The translations under genes and the position numbers were made by a program. From Bacillota bacterium (GTDB taxonomy: Bacteria > Bacillota > Clostridia > Lachnospirales > Lachnospiraceae): 47,534 nucleotides of DNA. Shown piece after piece: positions 1-8,197 of the stretch (position 1 is the stretch's first letter; each line of letters starts with the position of its first letter). Location of the stretch: the NCBI GenBank assembly GCA_023399455.1, contig JAEWPN010000032.1, positions 1 to 47,534 on the forward strand, given 5' to 3'. The notes beneath the pieces were generated by a model, which made no database searches, had not been told where the DNA came from, and saw nothing but the letters and a program-made list of their open reading frames with translations.

Positions 1-810
1 CCCGTCATTACTGACAAACATACTTATGTGGCTCCTTTCGTAAATGCGGAAGAATGTCAGTATCTCGTCATCGAAGATGACTTCCCTAACGGACGGCCCC
101 CGCTGGAAAAGGGCGGTATTATTTTTACCGACCGTGAAACGGTGGATAAGGTGGAGAAAATGAAAGTCTGCACTTGCCTGAATCCGCTTCATACGGCTCT
201 TGCAGTGTTCGGCTGCGTACTCGGTTATGATTTGATTTCGAAGGAAATGAAGGACGATGTTCTGCGCAGACTGGTAGAGGAGATCGGATACGAGGAAGGG
301 CTTCCCGTAGTAATCGATCCCGGCATTCTTGACCCGAAGCAGTTTATCGATACCGTTTTAAACGTGCGTATTCCCAATCCGTTCATGCCGGATACTCCGC
401 AGCGCATCGCAACGGATACTTCCCAGAAGCTTGCTATCCGTTTCGGCGAAACCGTTAAGGCATATATTGCTTCTCCTCAGCTTAATGTTTCCGATCTGAA
501 GAGGATTCCCTTGGTATTCGCAGGATGGCTCCGTTATCTTATGAGTATCGATGACGACGGAACTCCTTTCGAACTCAGCCCAGATCCTCTTCTGGATGAT
601 CTTCTCCCGCGTATGGTTGGGCTGAGCCTTGGTTGTGACGATAACACGGAAGAAAAAATAGAGAAGAGAATAAGACCTGTTTTAGAGAATAAGAACATTT
701 TCGGAGTAAATTTATACGATGCAGGCCTTGCGCCCCTTGTGTGTATCTATTTCCGGGAGATGCTTGCCGGGCCCGGAGCCGTAAGAAAAACACTGGAAAA
801 GTATGTATAG
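1..810 (+). CDS. uxuB: Fructuronate reductase (D-mannonate oxidoreductase), 5' partial
   Basis: The frame is open from base 1 with no start, so this is the C-terminal ~269 residues of a mannitol-dehydrogenase-superfamily oxidoreductase. The NAD-binding Rossmann half lies outside the window. The segment ITDKHTYVAPFVNAEECQYL and the helical stretch CLNPLHTALAVFG (a K/N/H active-site neighbourhood, with Lys just upstream) are typical of the polyol/uronate dehydrogenase C-terminal domain. Family members reduce D-fructuronate to D-mannonate or tagaturonate to altronate with NADH. Direct coupling to uxaC 31 bases downstream favours fructuronate or tagaturonate as substrate. The sequence does not separate UxuB from UxaB. 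No uxuA (mannonate dehydratase) is visible and it may lie upstream of the window. Confidence 0.8.
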   Translation, partial: PVITDKHTYVAPFVNAEECQYLVIEDDFPNGRPPLEKGGIIFTDRETVDKVEKMKVCTCLNPLHTALAVFGCVLGYDLISKEMKDDVLRRLVEEIGYEEGLPVVIDPGILDPKQFIDTVLNVRIPNPFMPDTPQRIATDTSQKLAIRFGETVKAYIASPQLNVSDLKRIPLVFAGWLRYLMSIDDDGTPFELSPDPLLDDLLPRMVGLSLGCDDNTEEKIEKRIRPVLENKNIFGVNLYDAGLAPLVCIYFREMLAGPGAVRKTLEKYV

Positions 811-841
811 GTTATAGGCGATTTGAAAGGAGCCTCTGTTT

Positions 842-2245
842 ATGGAATCATTTATTCATGAAGATTTTATGCTCGGCACCGCCACTGCAAGGGAGCTATA
901 TCATCAGCATGCGGAAAAGATGCCGATTATTGATTTTCACAATCATCTGAATCCCCGGAATATCTATGAGGATTCCTGCTATAACAATATGACCGAGGTA
1001 TGGCTTGGCGGTGACCATTACAAATGGCGGGTTATGCGCGCTGCCGGTGTTCCGGAAGAGCTGATAACCGGTAACAGAGAACCTCTGGAGAAGTTTGTAG
1101 TGTGGTCCTATACCGTACAAAACTGCATAGGCAATCCGTTGTACCATTGGACTCACCTGGAGCTTAAACGATACTTTGGCATCGATACGGTCCTCACTCC
1201 TGATTTTGCCGGAGATATATGGGATGCCTGTAATGAGAAGCTGAAAACCAGGGAATATTCCAACCGCAATCTGTTAAGGATGCAGAACGTTGAGGTACTG
1301 TGTACTACAGATGACCCTGCGGACGATTTGGAATGGCATAAAAGTATGGCGGGAGAAGATTTCAGCATCAGAGTACTTCCAACCTTCCGCCCGGAAAAGG
1401 CTTTAGGCATAGAAAAAGCAGATTTTCCTTCTTATATAAGACGGATAGAGGAGAAGACCGGACTTAATATCTCTTCCCTGGCGGATGTGATTTCGGCGCT
1501 GAAAAAAAGGCTGGATTATTTTATTGGGGCCGGATGCCGTGTAACGGATCATAGTCTGGAGGGCAGCTTTTACATGCCGTCCGATTATGAAGAAGGAAAT
1601 ATTATTTATAAGAAACGTATGGCAGGAGCATCTTTGTCTTCGGAGGAAGTAGCCAAGTACCGCGGTTTTCTGCTGACAGAGCTTGGCCGGGAATATGCCC
1701 GCCATGATCTCGTCATGCAGCTCCACATCGGAGCAATCCGCAGCAATTCCACAAGAATGCTGAAAAAACTAGGGCCGGATACCGGCTTTGACAGTCTGAA
1801 CGATTTCAATTATGCCCCTCAATTGTCCGCCCTTTTGGATGCAATGGATCAAACGGAGGAACTGCCCAAAACCATTCTCTATTACTTGAATCCCAAGGAT
1901 GCAGAAATGCTGGCTTCCATGGCCGGTAACTTTCAGAGCAATGCTCGCGGAATCAGAGGGAAAATACAGCTCGGCAGCGCATGGTGGTTCTGTGATCACA
2001 AGAACGGCATGGAAAGACAGATGAATGCCTTGTCGGATGTCGGACTGATTTCTACCTTTATTGGAATGCTGACCGATTCCAGAAGCTTCCTGTCCTTTCC
2101 AAGACACGAATATTTTCGCCGAATTCTTTGTAACAGGATCGGAGCCCTGGTTGAAAACGGAGAGTATCCGAAGGATATGCATTATTTGGGCGAGATGATT
2201 GAAAATATTTGTTATAATAATGCAAAGGCATATTTTAATTTATAA
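842..2245 (+). CDS. uxaC: Glucuronate (uronate) isomerase UxaC
   Basis: A 467-residue amidohydrolase-fold isomerase of the usual UxaC length. It converts D-glucuronate to D-fructuronate and D-galacturonate to D-tagaturonate in the cytoplasm. The N-terminus carries the metal-site motif DFHNHL (His33, His35), and later segments such as QLHIGAIRSNSTRM and GSAWWFCDHKNGM are characteristic of the family. The ATG is preceded by AAAGGAG (826-832). It follows the uxuB-type reductase by 31 bases, so the two form one transcription unit feeding the Ashwell pathway to 2-keto-3-deoxygluconate. kdgK and eda for the lower part of that pathway are 20 kb away in the same locus. Its 3' end faces an AraC regulator with only 9 bases between stop codons. 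Confidence 0.95.
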   Translation: MESFIHEDFMLGTATARELYHQHAEKMPIIDFHNHLNPRNIYEDSCYNNMTEVWLGGDHYKWRVMRAAGVPEELITGNREPLEKFVVWSYTVQNCIGNPLYHWTHLELKRYFGIDTVLTPDFAGDIWDACNEKLKTREYSNRNLLRMQNVEVLCTTDDPADDLEWHKSMAGEDFSIRVLPTFRPEKALGIEKADFPSYIRRIEEKTGLNISSLADVISALKKRLDYFIGAGCRVTDHSLEGSFYMPSDYEEGNIIYKKRMAGASLSSEEVAKYRGFLLTELGREYARHDLVMQLHIGAIRSNSTRMLKKLGPDTGFDSLNDFNYAPQLSALLDAMDQTEELPKTILYYLNPKDAEMLASMAGNFQSNARGIRGKIQLGSAWWFCDHKNGMERQMNALSDVGLISTFIGMLTDSRSFLSFPRHEYFRRILCNRIGALVENGEYPKDMHYLGEMIENICYNNAKAYFNL

Positions 2246-2254
2246 GGTGCTTCA

Positions 2255-3112
2255 TCAGGAGTTAAACCGGGCATATTTCTTCGGAGATATGCCTACTGCC
2301 TTAGTAAAGGATTTTAAAAAGTTACTATAGTCGTTAAAACCGCATTTTTCACAAGTCTCCGTTACAGAAAGTCCTTCATTTAGCAGAGACTTTGCGATGG
2401 TAATTCTTCTCGCGGTAATATATTTGTTGATCGTAGTTCCGGTGGTGGACTTGAAGATACGGCATAAGTAAGAACCGCTTAAGTAAAAGTTTTCCGACAG
2501 CATTTCAAGTGTCAAATTCTCAGAAATATGCTGATTGATGTAGGAAAGGATATCATCCACCTGAGCATGATTCGTTGTGACTGCTTCCTTATATTTGCGG
2601 TGGCAGGATTCATTAAAAAACTTATTTAAAAACACCATAAGTTCAGTAAGAGCCGAACGCTCCGTCAAGTCCATGCCGAAGCCTTCGGCTTCCGCTATTT
2701 TATGTATCAGGTAAATAAATCGCTTGCTCAAATCGGAATCGAGATGAAATTTATGAGGATAATCGGCATTCCTGTGAGTAAAACAATGAGTTAAGTCAGT
2801 TGTCTCAGACGAAATACGGCTTAAATAATCGGGATGAATGGAGAGGACGATCCTTTCATGAATGCGTGCATCTATCTGTGTCAAATGATGACTTTCATAC
2901 TGGTTAATAAAGAAAATATCTCCCGGTTCAATCGTATAAAACCGATTATCGATTAAGAACTGTTTACCTCCGGATATGGAATAATAAATTTCGTAACAAT
3001 CGTGAATGTGCATGTCCAGCGGTTTTTCATCGCTGTAAAGATGTGCAAGAGAAAAATACTTATTTGTAATGCAATACTGAATCGCTTCCATGTTAGATGT
3101 AAATTCTTTCAT
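2255..3112 (-). CDS. AraC-family transcriptional regulator (copy 1)
   Basis: A 285-residue regulator with an N-terminal cupin sensor domain (about residues 20-150; MHIHDCYEIYYSISGG, a double-stranded beta-helix ligand pocket) and a C-terminal double helix-turn-helix (about 185-285; LSENFYLSGSYLCRIFK, CGFNDYSNFLKSF). The frame is open further upstream to a GTG, but that codon lies against the purine-rich GGAAGG. The ATG at 3112, with nine bases of spacing, is the better start, and the paralogue at 17219-18076 begins with the same MKEFTS. The two proteins have the same length and are alike throughout, including the pocket, so they are recent paralogues. Inferred role: controls uxuB-uxaC and/or other genes of the locus in response to a uronate-derived ligand. 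The promoter at 3179-3207 resembles that of the paralogue. Confidence 0.88.
   Translation of the reverse strand: MKEFTSNMEAIQYCITNKYFSLAHLYSDEKPLDMHIHDCYEIYYSISGGKQFLIDNRFYTIEPGDIFFINQYESHHLTQIDARIHERIVLSIHPDYLSRISSETTDLTHCFTHRNADYPHKFHLDSDLSKRFIYLIHKIAEAEGFGMDLTERSALTELMVFLNKFFNESCHRKYKEAVTTNHAQVDDILSYINQHISENLTLEMLSENFYLSGSYLCRIFKSTTGTTINKYITARRITIAKSLLNEGLSVTETCEKCGFNDYSNFLKSFTKAVGISPKKYARFNS
2270..2293. other. Stable hairpin with TTCG loop just after uxaC
   Basis: A 10-bp stem (GGCATATTTC paired with GAGATATGCC containing one G.U) closes a TTCG tetraloop as C(TTCG)G, an exceptionally stable RNA loop. It begins 25 bases after the uxaC stop but lies inside the 3' coding end of the convergent AraC gene. 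There is no run of T on the plus strand, so it is not a classical intrinsic terminator. It may protect the uxaC mRNA 3' end or mark the boundary of the convergent pair. The paralogous AraC gene lacks this palindrome. Confidence 0.45.
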
Positions 3113-3178
3113 GATCTGCACCCTTCCCTTTTCTTTTGTTTTAGCTATAATTTCAAGCTTTGCATAGCTCCAGTTACC

Positions 3179-3207
3179 ATTATAAGGGGCATGTTTAGTA
3201 TTTACAA
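3179..3207 (-). promoter_or_regulatory. Putative promoter of AraC copy 1
   Basis: Reading the minus strand, TTGTAA (-35) and TATAAT (-10) are separated by 17 bases, with the -10 about 67 bases before the chosen start. Spacing, both boxes and most of the spacer are shared with the promoter of the second AraC gene (18128-18156), which supports a real element. The conserved spacer may include an operator. Confidence 0.65.
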
Positions 3208-3258
3208 CATTTCCATCAACTCCATGCCTTACTTATAGCCGGAAGACTTTGGGTCATA

Positions 3259-3900
3259 CTATACTAATAATTTCTTTGAAACAGTCTTTGTAAAAAACTG
3301 TATGGAAGGTCCAAGCATCAAAACAGTAAGGAGCGTTCCGATACCAACAAATCCGCCGGCTATGAAGGCTATGATTACTGCGGTTCCATCACAGGCAATA
3401 CGGCAGAAAAGATAAGGTATATGAGTTTGTTCTGATAGCCCAAGCGAAAGATAATCATAGGGAGAGATGCCGGAGGCTGAAGTTTGATAGAGGGATACAC
3501 CCATTGCCGTTATAAGAATAGCAAAAAGCAGAGCGATCAGCCGGATTGGATATGTATCGGGGAGTGTAATGTAACGGGTATCCAAATACATGAATAGATC
3601 TGCTATATAGCCGATCAGAGTCCAATTTACCAGAGTTCCGATTCCAATATATCTTTTACCGAAAAAGAACTGAAAGCTGAAAAGAAACAAGTTAAATAAC
3701 AAAAGAAAAGTTCCATAATTTAAAGGGGTATTCATAGATAAGGATAGTGTCATCGCAGAAAAAGGGTCATTGCCCAATGCCGCATGACGGTAAAAAGCGA
3801 TTCCCATACCAAGAAAAGCATTGCCTACAAACATGCAGAGAATTCTGCGGGGACCAAGGCTGGATAGGTATTTTGTTAAAATAACAAGTGTTTTCTTCAT
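3259..3900 (-). CDS. YczE/YitT-like integral membrane protein
   Basis: A polytopic membrane protein of about 213 residues with five to six hydrophobic segments. It contains the glycine- and proline-rich motifs seen in the YczE/YyaS/YitT group (AFLGMGIAFYRHAALGNDPF, and a second half with GVSLYQTSASGISPYDYLSL). The near-repeat of G-x-x-P-[FY]-[SD] in the two halves suggests an internal duplication. The open frame extends to 4002, but the ATG at 3900 has a GAGGGAG ribosome-binding site 11 bases upstream and removes an unlikely hydrophilic, cysteine-rich leader. Function of the family is unknown. Its place between an AraC regulator and a chemoreceptor may be incidental or may reflect transport linked to uronate use. 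Confidence 0.7.
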   Translation of the reverse strand: MKKTLVILTKYLSSLGPRRILCMFVGNAFLGMGIAFYRHAALGNDPFSAMTLSLSMNTPLNYGTFLLLFNLFLFSFQFFFGKRYIGIGTLVNWTLIGYIADLFMYLDTRYITLPDTYPIRLIALLFAILITAMGVSLYQTSASGISPYDYLSLGLSEQTHIPYLFCRIACDGTAVIIAFIAGGFVGIGTLLTVLMLGPSIQFFTKTVSKKLLV

Positions 3901-4062
3901 TTCATTAAGTTTCTCCCTCACCATATTAAAAGAGCTTCCCAACGAAAGTGCTTGCAAACAACATCGTATAGGAAACCCCTTATTATCTTGGTAATTATAC
4001 ATTACTAATTTAGTTTTGTAAATATTATTTACTATATGTTGTTAAACCCGATCACAATTTAT

Positions 4063-4197
4063 GTTACTGTTCACTCCATTCACAGTAACGCATGATGTTC
4101 TGCAATGCAAACTTTTTGCATGTAAATTCGCTACGCGAAGCAGAAATCATCTCTTGAATCACGTTCTTACGTAGCTTAACAGCAAGTGTTAAGCTAC
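4063..4197. repeat. String of four hairpins in the gap 3901-4221
   Basis: The 321-base gap between the chemoreceptor stop and the YczE-like start holds four perfect inverted repeats in a row. They are 4063-4089 (8-bp stem, GTTACTGT / ACAGTAAC), 4105-4121 (7-bp, ATGCAAA / TTTGCAT), 4127-4139 (5-bp, TTCGC / GCGAA) and 4171-4197 (11-bp, GTAGCTTAACA / TGTTAAGCTAC). None is followed by a T run on either strand. The last may still act as the 3' end of the chemoreceptor mRNA. No open reading frame of note lies here. The block could be an interspersed palindromic repeat, a decayed mobile element or a structured RNA. Confidence 0.5.
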
Positions 4198-4221
4198 TGT
4201 GTGAACAATAACGAAATCATT

Positions 4222-6285
4222 TCATTCCACCACAAAATGTTCCATTTTCTTTTCCAGCGTACCCATATCCTCCATCAGGTTCTGAGAGATAGAGTCCATT
4301 TTCTCCGCATTTATCAGAAGCTCATCCGCCAGTACACCTACCCTGGCGGCAAAGTTGGAGGTGGCTTCGGTGACTTCGGTGATTCTTCCAACGGCTAGTT
4401 TAGTCGCATGGCGCCCGGCGTTTACGCTTTCCACGTTCTGGCTTATTTCATCTACACTCATGATGAGTTCCGCCATTCCGAGGCTTAGCTTGTTGAAAAT
4501 GGCAGACATATCTTTTACGCCCTTCTCCTGCTCGCTAACAATTTCCTTCGCCTCCTGTGCGTTTCCCGTAGTCTCCTGCATTTGAACCATAATGTCATTT
4601 ACCGTGTTTTGAATTTGCTCCGCCGCGTGCAGGGAGTTGTCAGCGAGCTTGCGTATTTCTTCTGCGACCACTGAGAAACTGCGGCCTGCGGCACCTGCGC
4701 GGGCCGCCTCAATGGAGGCGTTTAAGGAAAGGAGCGTGGTTTGTTCCGAAATATCGTTGATAATGCCGATAAATGCTTCGATGGATTTTGCTTTCTGCGA
4801 CAAATAGGAAATGTTGTCGATGACCTTCGCCGTAACCTGCGAGGTGGAATCCGAACTTTGAGATAAAGAATTCATTTGCAATACTCCCGATTTAATCATT
4901 TCATGGCTGGAAGAGGCGAAGGTTTCAATCTTCTTTATTTCCTGCAATACCGTCTTTATCTCTCCGGACAGCAGATCCATTTTCTGCTGGCACTCATTGG
5001 CATTTTCTCGTTGGTTTTCGATTCCCTGGCGAATTTCTTCGATGGCATGATTGATGTCTCCGGAATGGCTGTTTACCGTGTCAGAAGTATTTTTCACTTC
5101 GTCTGAGGTTTCCGATACCCGGGAAACGCTCTCTTTGAAGTCGTGAACCAGAATGCGCATATGATCTAACATTTGTGTGACGCTCTGCCCGATGCTGCTG
5201 AATTCGTCATTCCCCCGTATTCTTATCTCGGCCGTAAGGTCACCGGAAGAAGACTTGTTCAGGCCAGCCATAATAAGCTTCATTCTCCTGCTGATCTTTG
5301 TAGAAATCAAAGCTGCAAGAACGCTTGCGATGATACAGGATAAAATAACGAGAAGAATGGTAATGGTTTTGATGCTGTCCGCCTTTTGGGTCACAATATT
5401 TCTGGGTATTAAAGCATATACAACGATACCTGCGATGTTACTTTTGGAAGCAAGAAGAAGATAGTTCATACCGCCTTCCTTTATATAGCCGATAGTCTGC
5501 GTTTCATCAGAGTCCTGAAATTGCTTATAAAATTCCATGTTCATTAAAGAAAATTCCAGCTCGCTGCCGGTAACTACTTCTCTGCCGCCGCCTGTTATGA
5601 GCCCTATTGTACTGCCTGCACCAATATCCGTTTTATCGAGAATGTCCAGAATCGTACTTTTGCTTATATCCACAACAACCCCCGCCTTTGAATTGTTAGA
5701 AGCGCAGTAGTAGGAAAGAAGATAATCCTCTGCGCTAGTCCCCAGTCTCTCATCGATGAGGGCATGGGAATCCAGCCAGGCGGAAAATATGCCGGGACCG
5801 TGGGTTTTTTGAATCTCACTCTCCAATTCATCGTAAAAGCCAGTGCCGCTTCCCTTTTTCATATCCTTTGTAGTCTGCATAATAACACCGGGTTGAGTGA
5901 TGATATGTATATCATGAATAAACTTATTGGTGGTGCGAGCGGTTTCCATGCCGGATTTCATGCTGTCTATGGTCTGTATTTTTTTGGAGTTGTCCCCTTC
6001 GTATAAACCCAGATAATATTTATTCATGTTGGCATCGTTGGCATATTTCAAGGCTTCGGCTTCTCCCAGCTGCAGGCCCAGGTCGATATACTGGTCGGTC
6101 ATTTTTATGGCAGCCAGAGATGATTCCTCATATTTTTCCCTTATGCCTTTTTCTGCCTGAGAGTAAGCCAGTACACCCACGAGAATGACACAGAGAATGG
6201 GAATAATAAAGGCAACGCTTATTTGCTTTATGATACCGTATCTTCTGAACAATTTAATCTTCTTTATTTTCTTGATCTTTTTCAC
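4222..6285 (-). CDS. Methyl-accepting chemotaxis protein
   Basis: A 687-residue transmembrane chemoreceptor. It has a basic N-terminus, TM1 at about 19-43, an extracytoplasmic sensing region of roughly 260 residues (dCache-like by its length and strand pattern; subtype not certain), TM2 near 305-330, a HAMP domain ([14 protein letters not shown]...GDL) and a long cytoplasmic coiled coil. The conserved signalling tip contains [11 protein letters not shown]. It would pass ligand occupancy to CheA/CheW. There is no C-terminal CheR-tethering pentapeptide. Translation starts at GTG with an AAAGGAGG site five to six bases before it. It is the only chemotaxis gene in the window and lies inside a uronate locus beside a lyase, so a uronate or oligosaccharide ligand is a reasonable guess but unproven. 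Confidence 0.92.
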   Translation of the reverse strand: MKKIKKIKKIKLFRRYGIIKQISVAFIIPILCVILVGVLAYSQAEKGIREKYEESSLAAIKMTDQYIDLGLQLGEAEALKYANDANMNKYYLGLYEGDNSKKIQTIDSMKSGMETARTTNKFIHDIHIITQPGVIMQTTKDMKKGSGTGFYDELESEIQKTHGPGIFSAWLDSHALIDERLGTSAEDYLLSYYCASNNSKAGVVVDISKSTILDILDKTDIGAGSTIGLITGGGREVVTGSELEFSLMNMEFYKQFQDSDETQTIGYIKEGGMNYLLLASKSNIAGIVVYALIPRNIVTQKADSIKTITILLVILSCIIASVLAALISTKISRRMKLIMAGLNKSSSGDLTAEIRIRGNDEFSSIGQSVTQMLDHMRILVHDFKESVSRVSETSDEVKNTSDTVNSHSGDINHAIEEIRQGIENQRENANECQQKMDLLSGEIKTVLQEIKKIETFASSSHEMIKSGVLQMNSLSQSSDSTSQVTAKVIDNISYLSQKAKSIEAFIGIINDISEQTTLLSLNASIEAARAGAAGRSFSVVAEEIRKLADNSLHAAEQIQNTVNDIMVQMQETTGNAQEAKEIVSEQEKGVKDMSAIFNKLSLGMAELIMSVDEISQNVESVNAGRHATKLAVGRITEVTEATSNFAARVGVLADELLINAEKMDSISQNLMEDMGTLEKKMEHFVVE

Positions 6286-6316
6286 TGCTTCCTCCTTTTG
6301 TATACCTTAATGTACT

Positions 6317-8140
6317 TTATGAAATCAGCATTTTCAATTTACCTTTATCCGGTATGACCAAAATGCGGTAGATTTCGTGCTCCCAGACAACCGCCAGGCG
6401 AGGGTCGGTTATTGGAATTTCTTCTATATTATAAACATTTCCGCCCTCTATCTGTATCTTCCCCAAAGTACCTATGGAAACAGTGACACTGCTCCCGCCG
6501 GATGAATGACTGACTACAGGCTTTTCATAGGACATAAGGCTGATAACGACCTGAGAAGCAGGGGCAGAAAAGCTGTCCTCAATAGCGATATATTTGCCCT
6601 TGTATAAGGCTGCACGCCGTTTATAGAAAAGAAGGTTACATTCCATAGGATAAGCCCCGGAGATATCCATTTCGATATCGCATATATCTTTTTCCATTCG
6701 GCAGATCACATCCTTTGCCTTATATTCGGCCCCGTCCTTTTGCATAAAGCCGTTCACCGTAGGAAGGTTGTGATAGGCTGACTGCATGGTCCATATTTCG
6801 TAACGCCGGGATGAGAAGGTTTTCTTTGTATAGCTTTCCACTCCGATGTCGATGAACATGGGCCTGCCGTCTTTGTATACGGTAAAGCTTCCGGTATCGT
6901 TATGGTTATGGCTGTCTCCGTTATCTCCGGCTTTTACGGCAAGGAAAAGCCGTTCGTCCCTTGCAATAAAGAGACCTGTACTGGGATAAAAAATATCCCG
7001 GCGGGGAAGTGGAAAGCTGGTATCACAAGCCTTTATCTCCGCAGCGGTAAATGCGTTCTGCAAACGATAGTACAGATTATTTTCCGAAGACAGAAGGAAA
7101 GATGCAGGCAGGTCCTTCTTGAAATCGTCAGCGGCAAACTGCTCCATCACCTTATTGCCGGTCCGCCTGGCAAATAAATATTCCCGTACTCCTGCGCGTC
7201 CTGCGGCCGGAGAGCAATCCGCAAAGTTCACATAATATTTATCATCGATATGAACGTTCAGTATGTAGGAAGCAATATTTTGGATTTTCGTATCCTCATA
7301 GAGGGATGCGAAGTGACCTTTCGTTATTGCATTTAGTATTTCCATGGTATGGAACAGGCAAAGACCGGCATGACGGTAGTATTGAGCGCCTTCGTCACAG
7401 CAGCCGTCATCTTCGTATTCGGCAAGAAAGTGATCGGTGCTTTCACAAGCCTTCAGAAAAACGTCGTGTCTGATATCTTCATTCTCATCCGTTAAGAAAA
7501 CGGAAAGCAGGACATTCTGCGTGCACCAGATCGTCCAGTTATTCATCGGCTCAATTCCGTTACCCATCCACCAGAAATGGACGTTTAGATAAGGGGTAAA
7601 GATGCGGTGCTTAAGCTCCGAGAGAATCCTTTTCGTTATGAAGGGGCTGATTTCATCCAGAGGGTTCTTCATCAGATAATAGGCAGCAGCCAAAACTGCA
7701 CCTGTCTCGCAGGCAAACAGGTCCAATACGGGAGCTGTCGCATCGGGGAGGGGAAGCTGTTCGCAGTCGCGGATATAGGAATTATGTGCCGGAAGCTGCC
7801 ATGCACTTTCCTCGCAAATAGAAAAAATACCGTTTATAATATCTTGCATGAACCGCCCTTCATTTTCCGTGCATTCCGCAAGTATCAACGCACCGAGAGC
7901 CAGACGCTTAGAGAAGGATTTGGACTCGAAACGGACCCTGTTTCCTGTCTTCAAAAAATCCATGAAATCAGAGGCTGAGATATAAGGAAAGGAAAATCCC
8001 AGGTATTTTTCACCCAGTCTGATTGATTCCTTCCGCCACTGCATATCCAAAGCATTCCAAGCCTCCCTGTTGGTAATGGGGGCAAAGGGGGTAAAGGGAA
8101 TAAGTGATTGCTTGTACTCCTTAGCAAATTCAAAAAACAT
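6317..8140 (-). CDS. Heparinase II/III-family polysaccharide lyase, cytosolic
   Basis: A protein of about 607 residues with an N-terminal alpha/alpha-toroid and a C-terminal beta-sandwich carrying the heparinase II/III signature. Seen motifs are NNWTIWCTQN, the tyrosine/histidine cluster GAQYYRHAG (about residues 251-259, likely catalytic Tyr/His), and GDSHNHNDTGSF (His411, His413). Family enzymes cleave uronic-acid-containing glycans by beta-elimination. There is no signal peptide (MFFEFAKEYKQ...), so it probably acts on imported oligosaccharides. The ATG at 8140 has AAAGGA 12 bases upstream. The in-frame ATG at 8152 abuts the same site and is less likely. It is 31 bases upstream of the chemoreceptor, on the same strand. 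The exact substrate (glycosaminoglycan, alginate-like or other) cannot be read from sequence. Confidence 0.85.
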   Translation of the reverse strand: MFFEFAKEYKQSLIPFTPFAPITNREAWNALDMQWRKESIRLGEKYLGFSFPYISASDFMDFLKTGNRVRFESKSFSKRLALGALILAECTENEGRFMQDIINGIFSICEESAWQLPAHNSYIRDCEQLPLPDATAPVLDLFACETGAVLAAAYYLMKNPLDEISPFITKRILSELKHRIFTPYLNVHFWWMGNGIEPMNNWTIWCTQNVLLSVFLTDENEDIRHDVFLKACESTDHFLAEYEDDGCCDEGAQYYRHAGLCLFHTMEILNAITKGHFASLYEDTKIQNIASYILNVHIDDKYYVNFADCSPAAGRAGVREYLFARRTGNKVMEQFAADDFKKDLPASFLLSSENNLYYRLQNAFTAAEIKACDTSFPLPRRDIFYPSTGLFIARDERLFLAVKAGDNGDSHNHNDTGSFTVYKDGRPMFIDIGVESYTKKTFSSRRYEIWTMQSAYHNLPTVNGFMQKDGAEYKAKDVICRMEKDICDIEMDISGAYPMECNLLFYKRRAALYKGKYIAIEDSFSAPASQVVISLMSYEKPVVSHSSGGSSVTVSIGTLGKIQIEGGNVYNIEEIPITDPRLAVVWEHEIYRILVIPDKGKLKMLIS

Positions 8141-8197
8141 ACAGATAACCATTCCTTTCTAGAACAAAAGACCAATCGTCACTTTCTTATTTAATAT

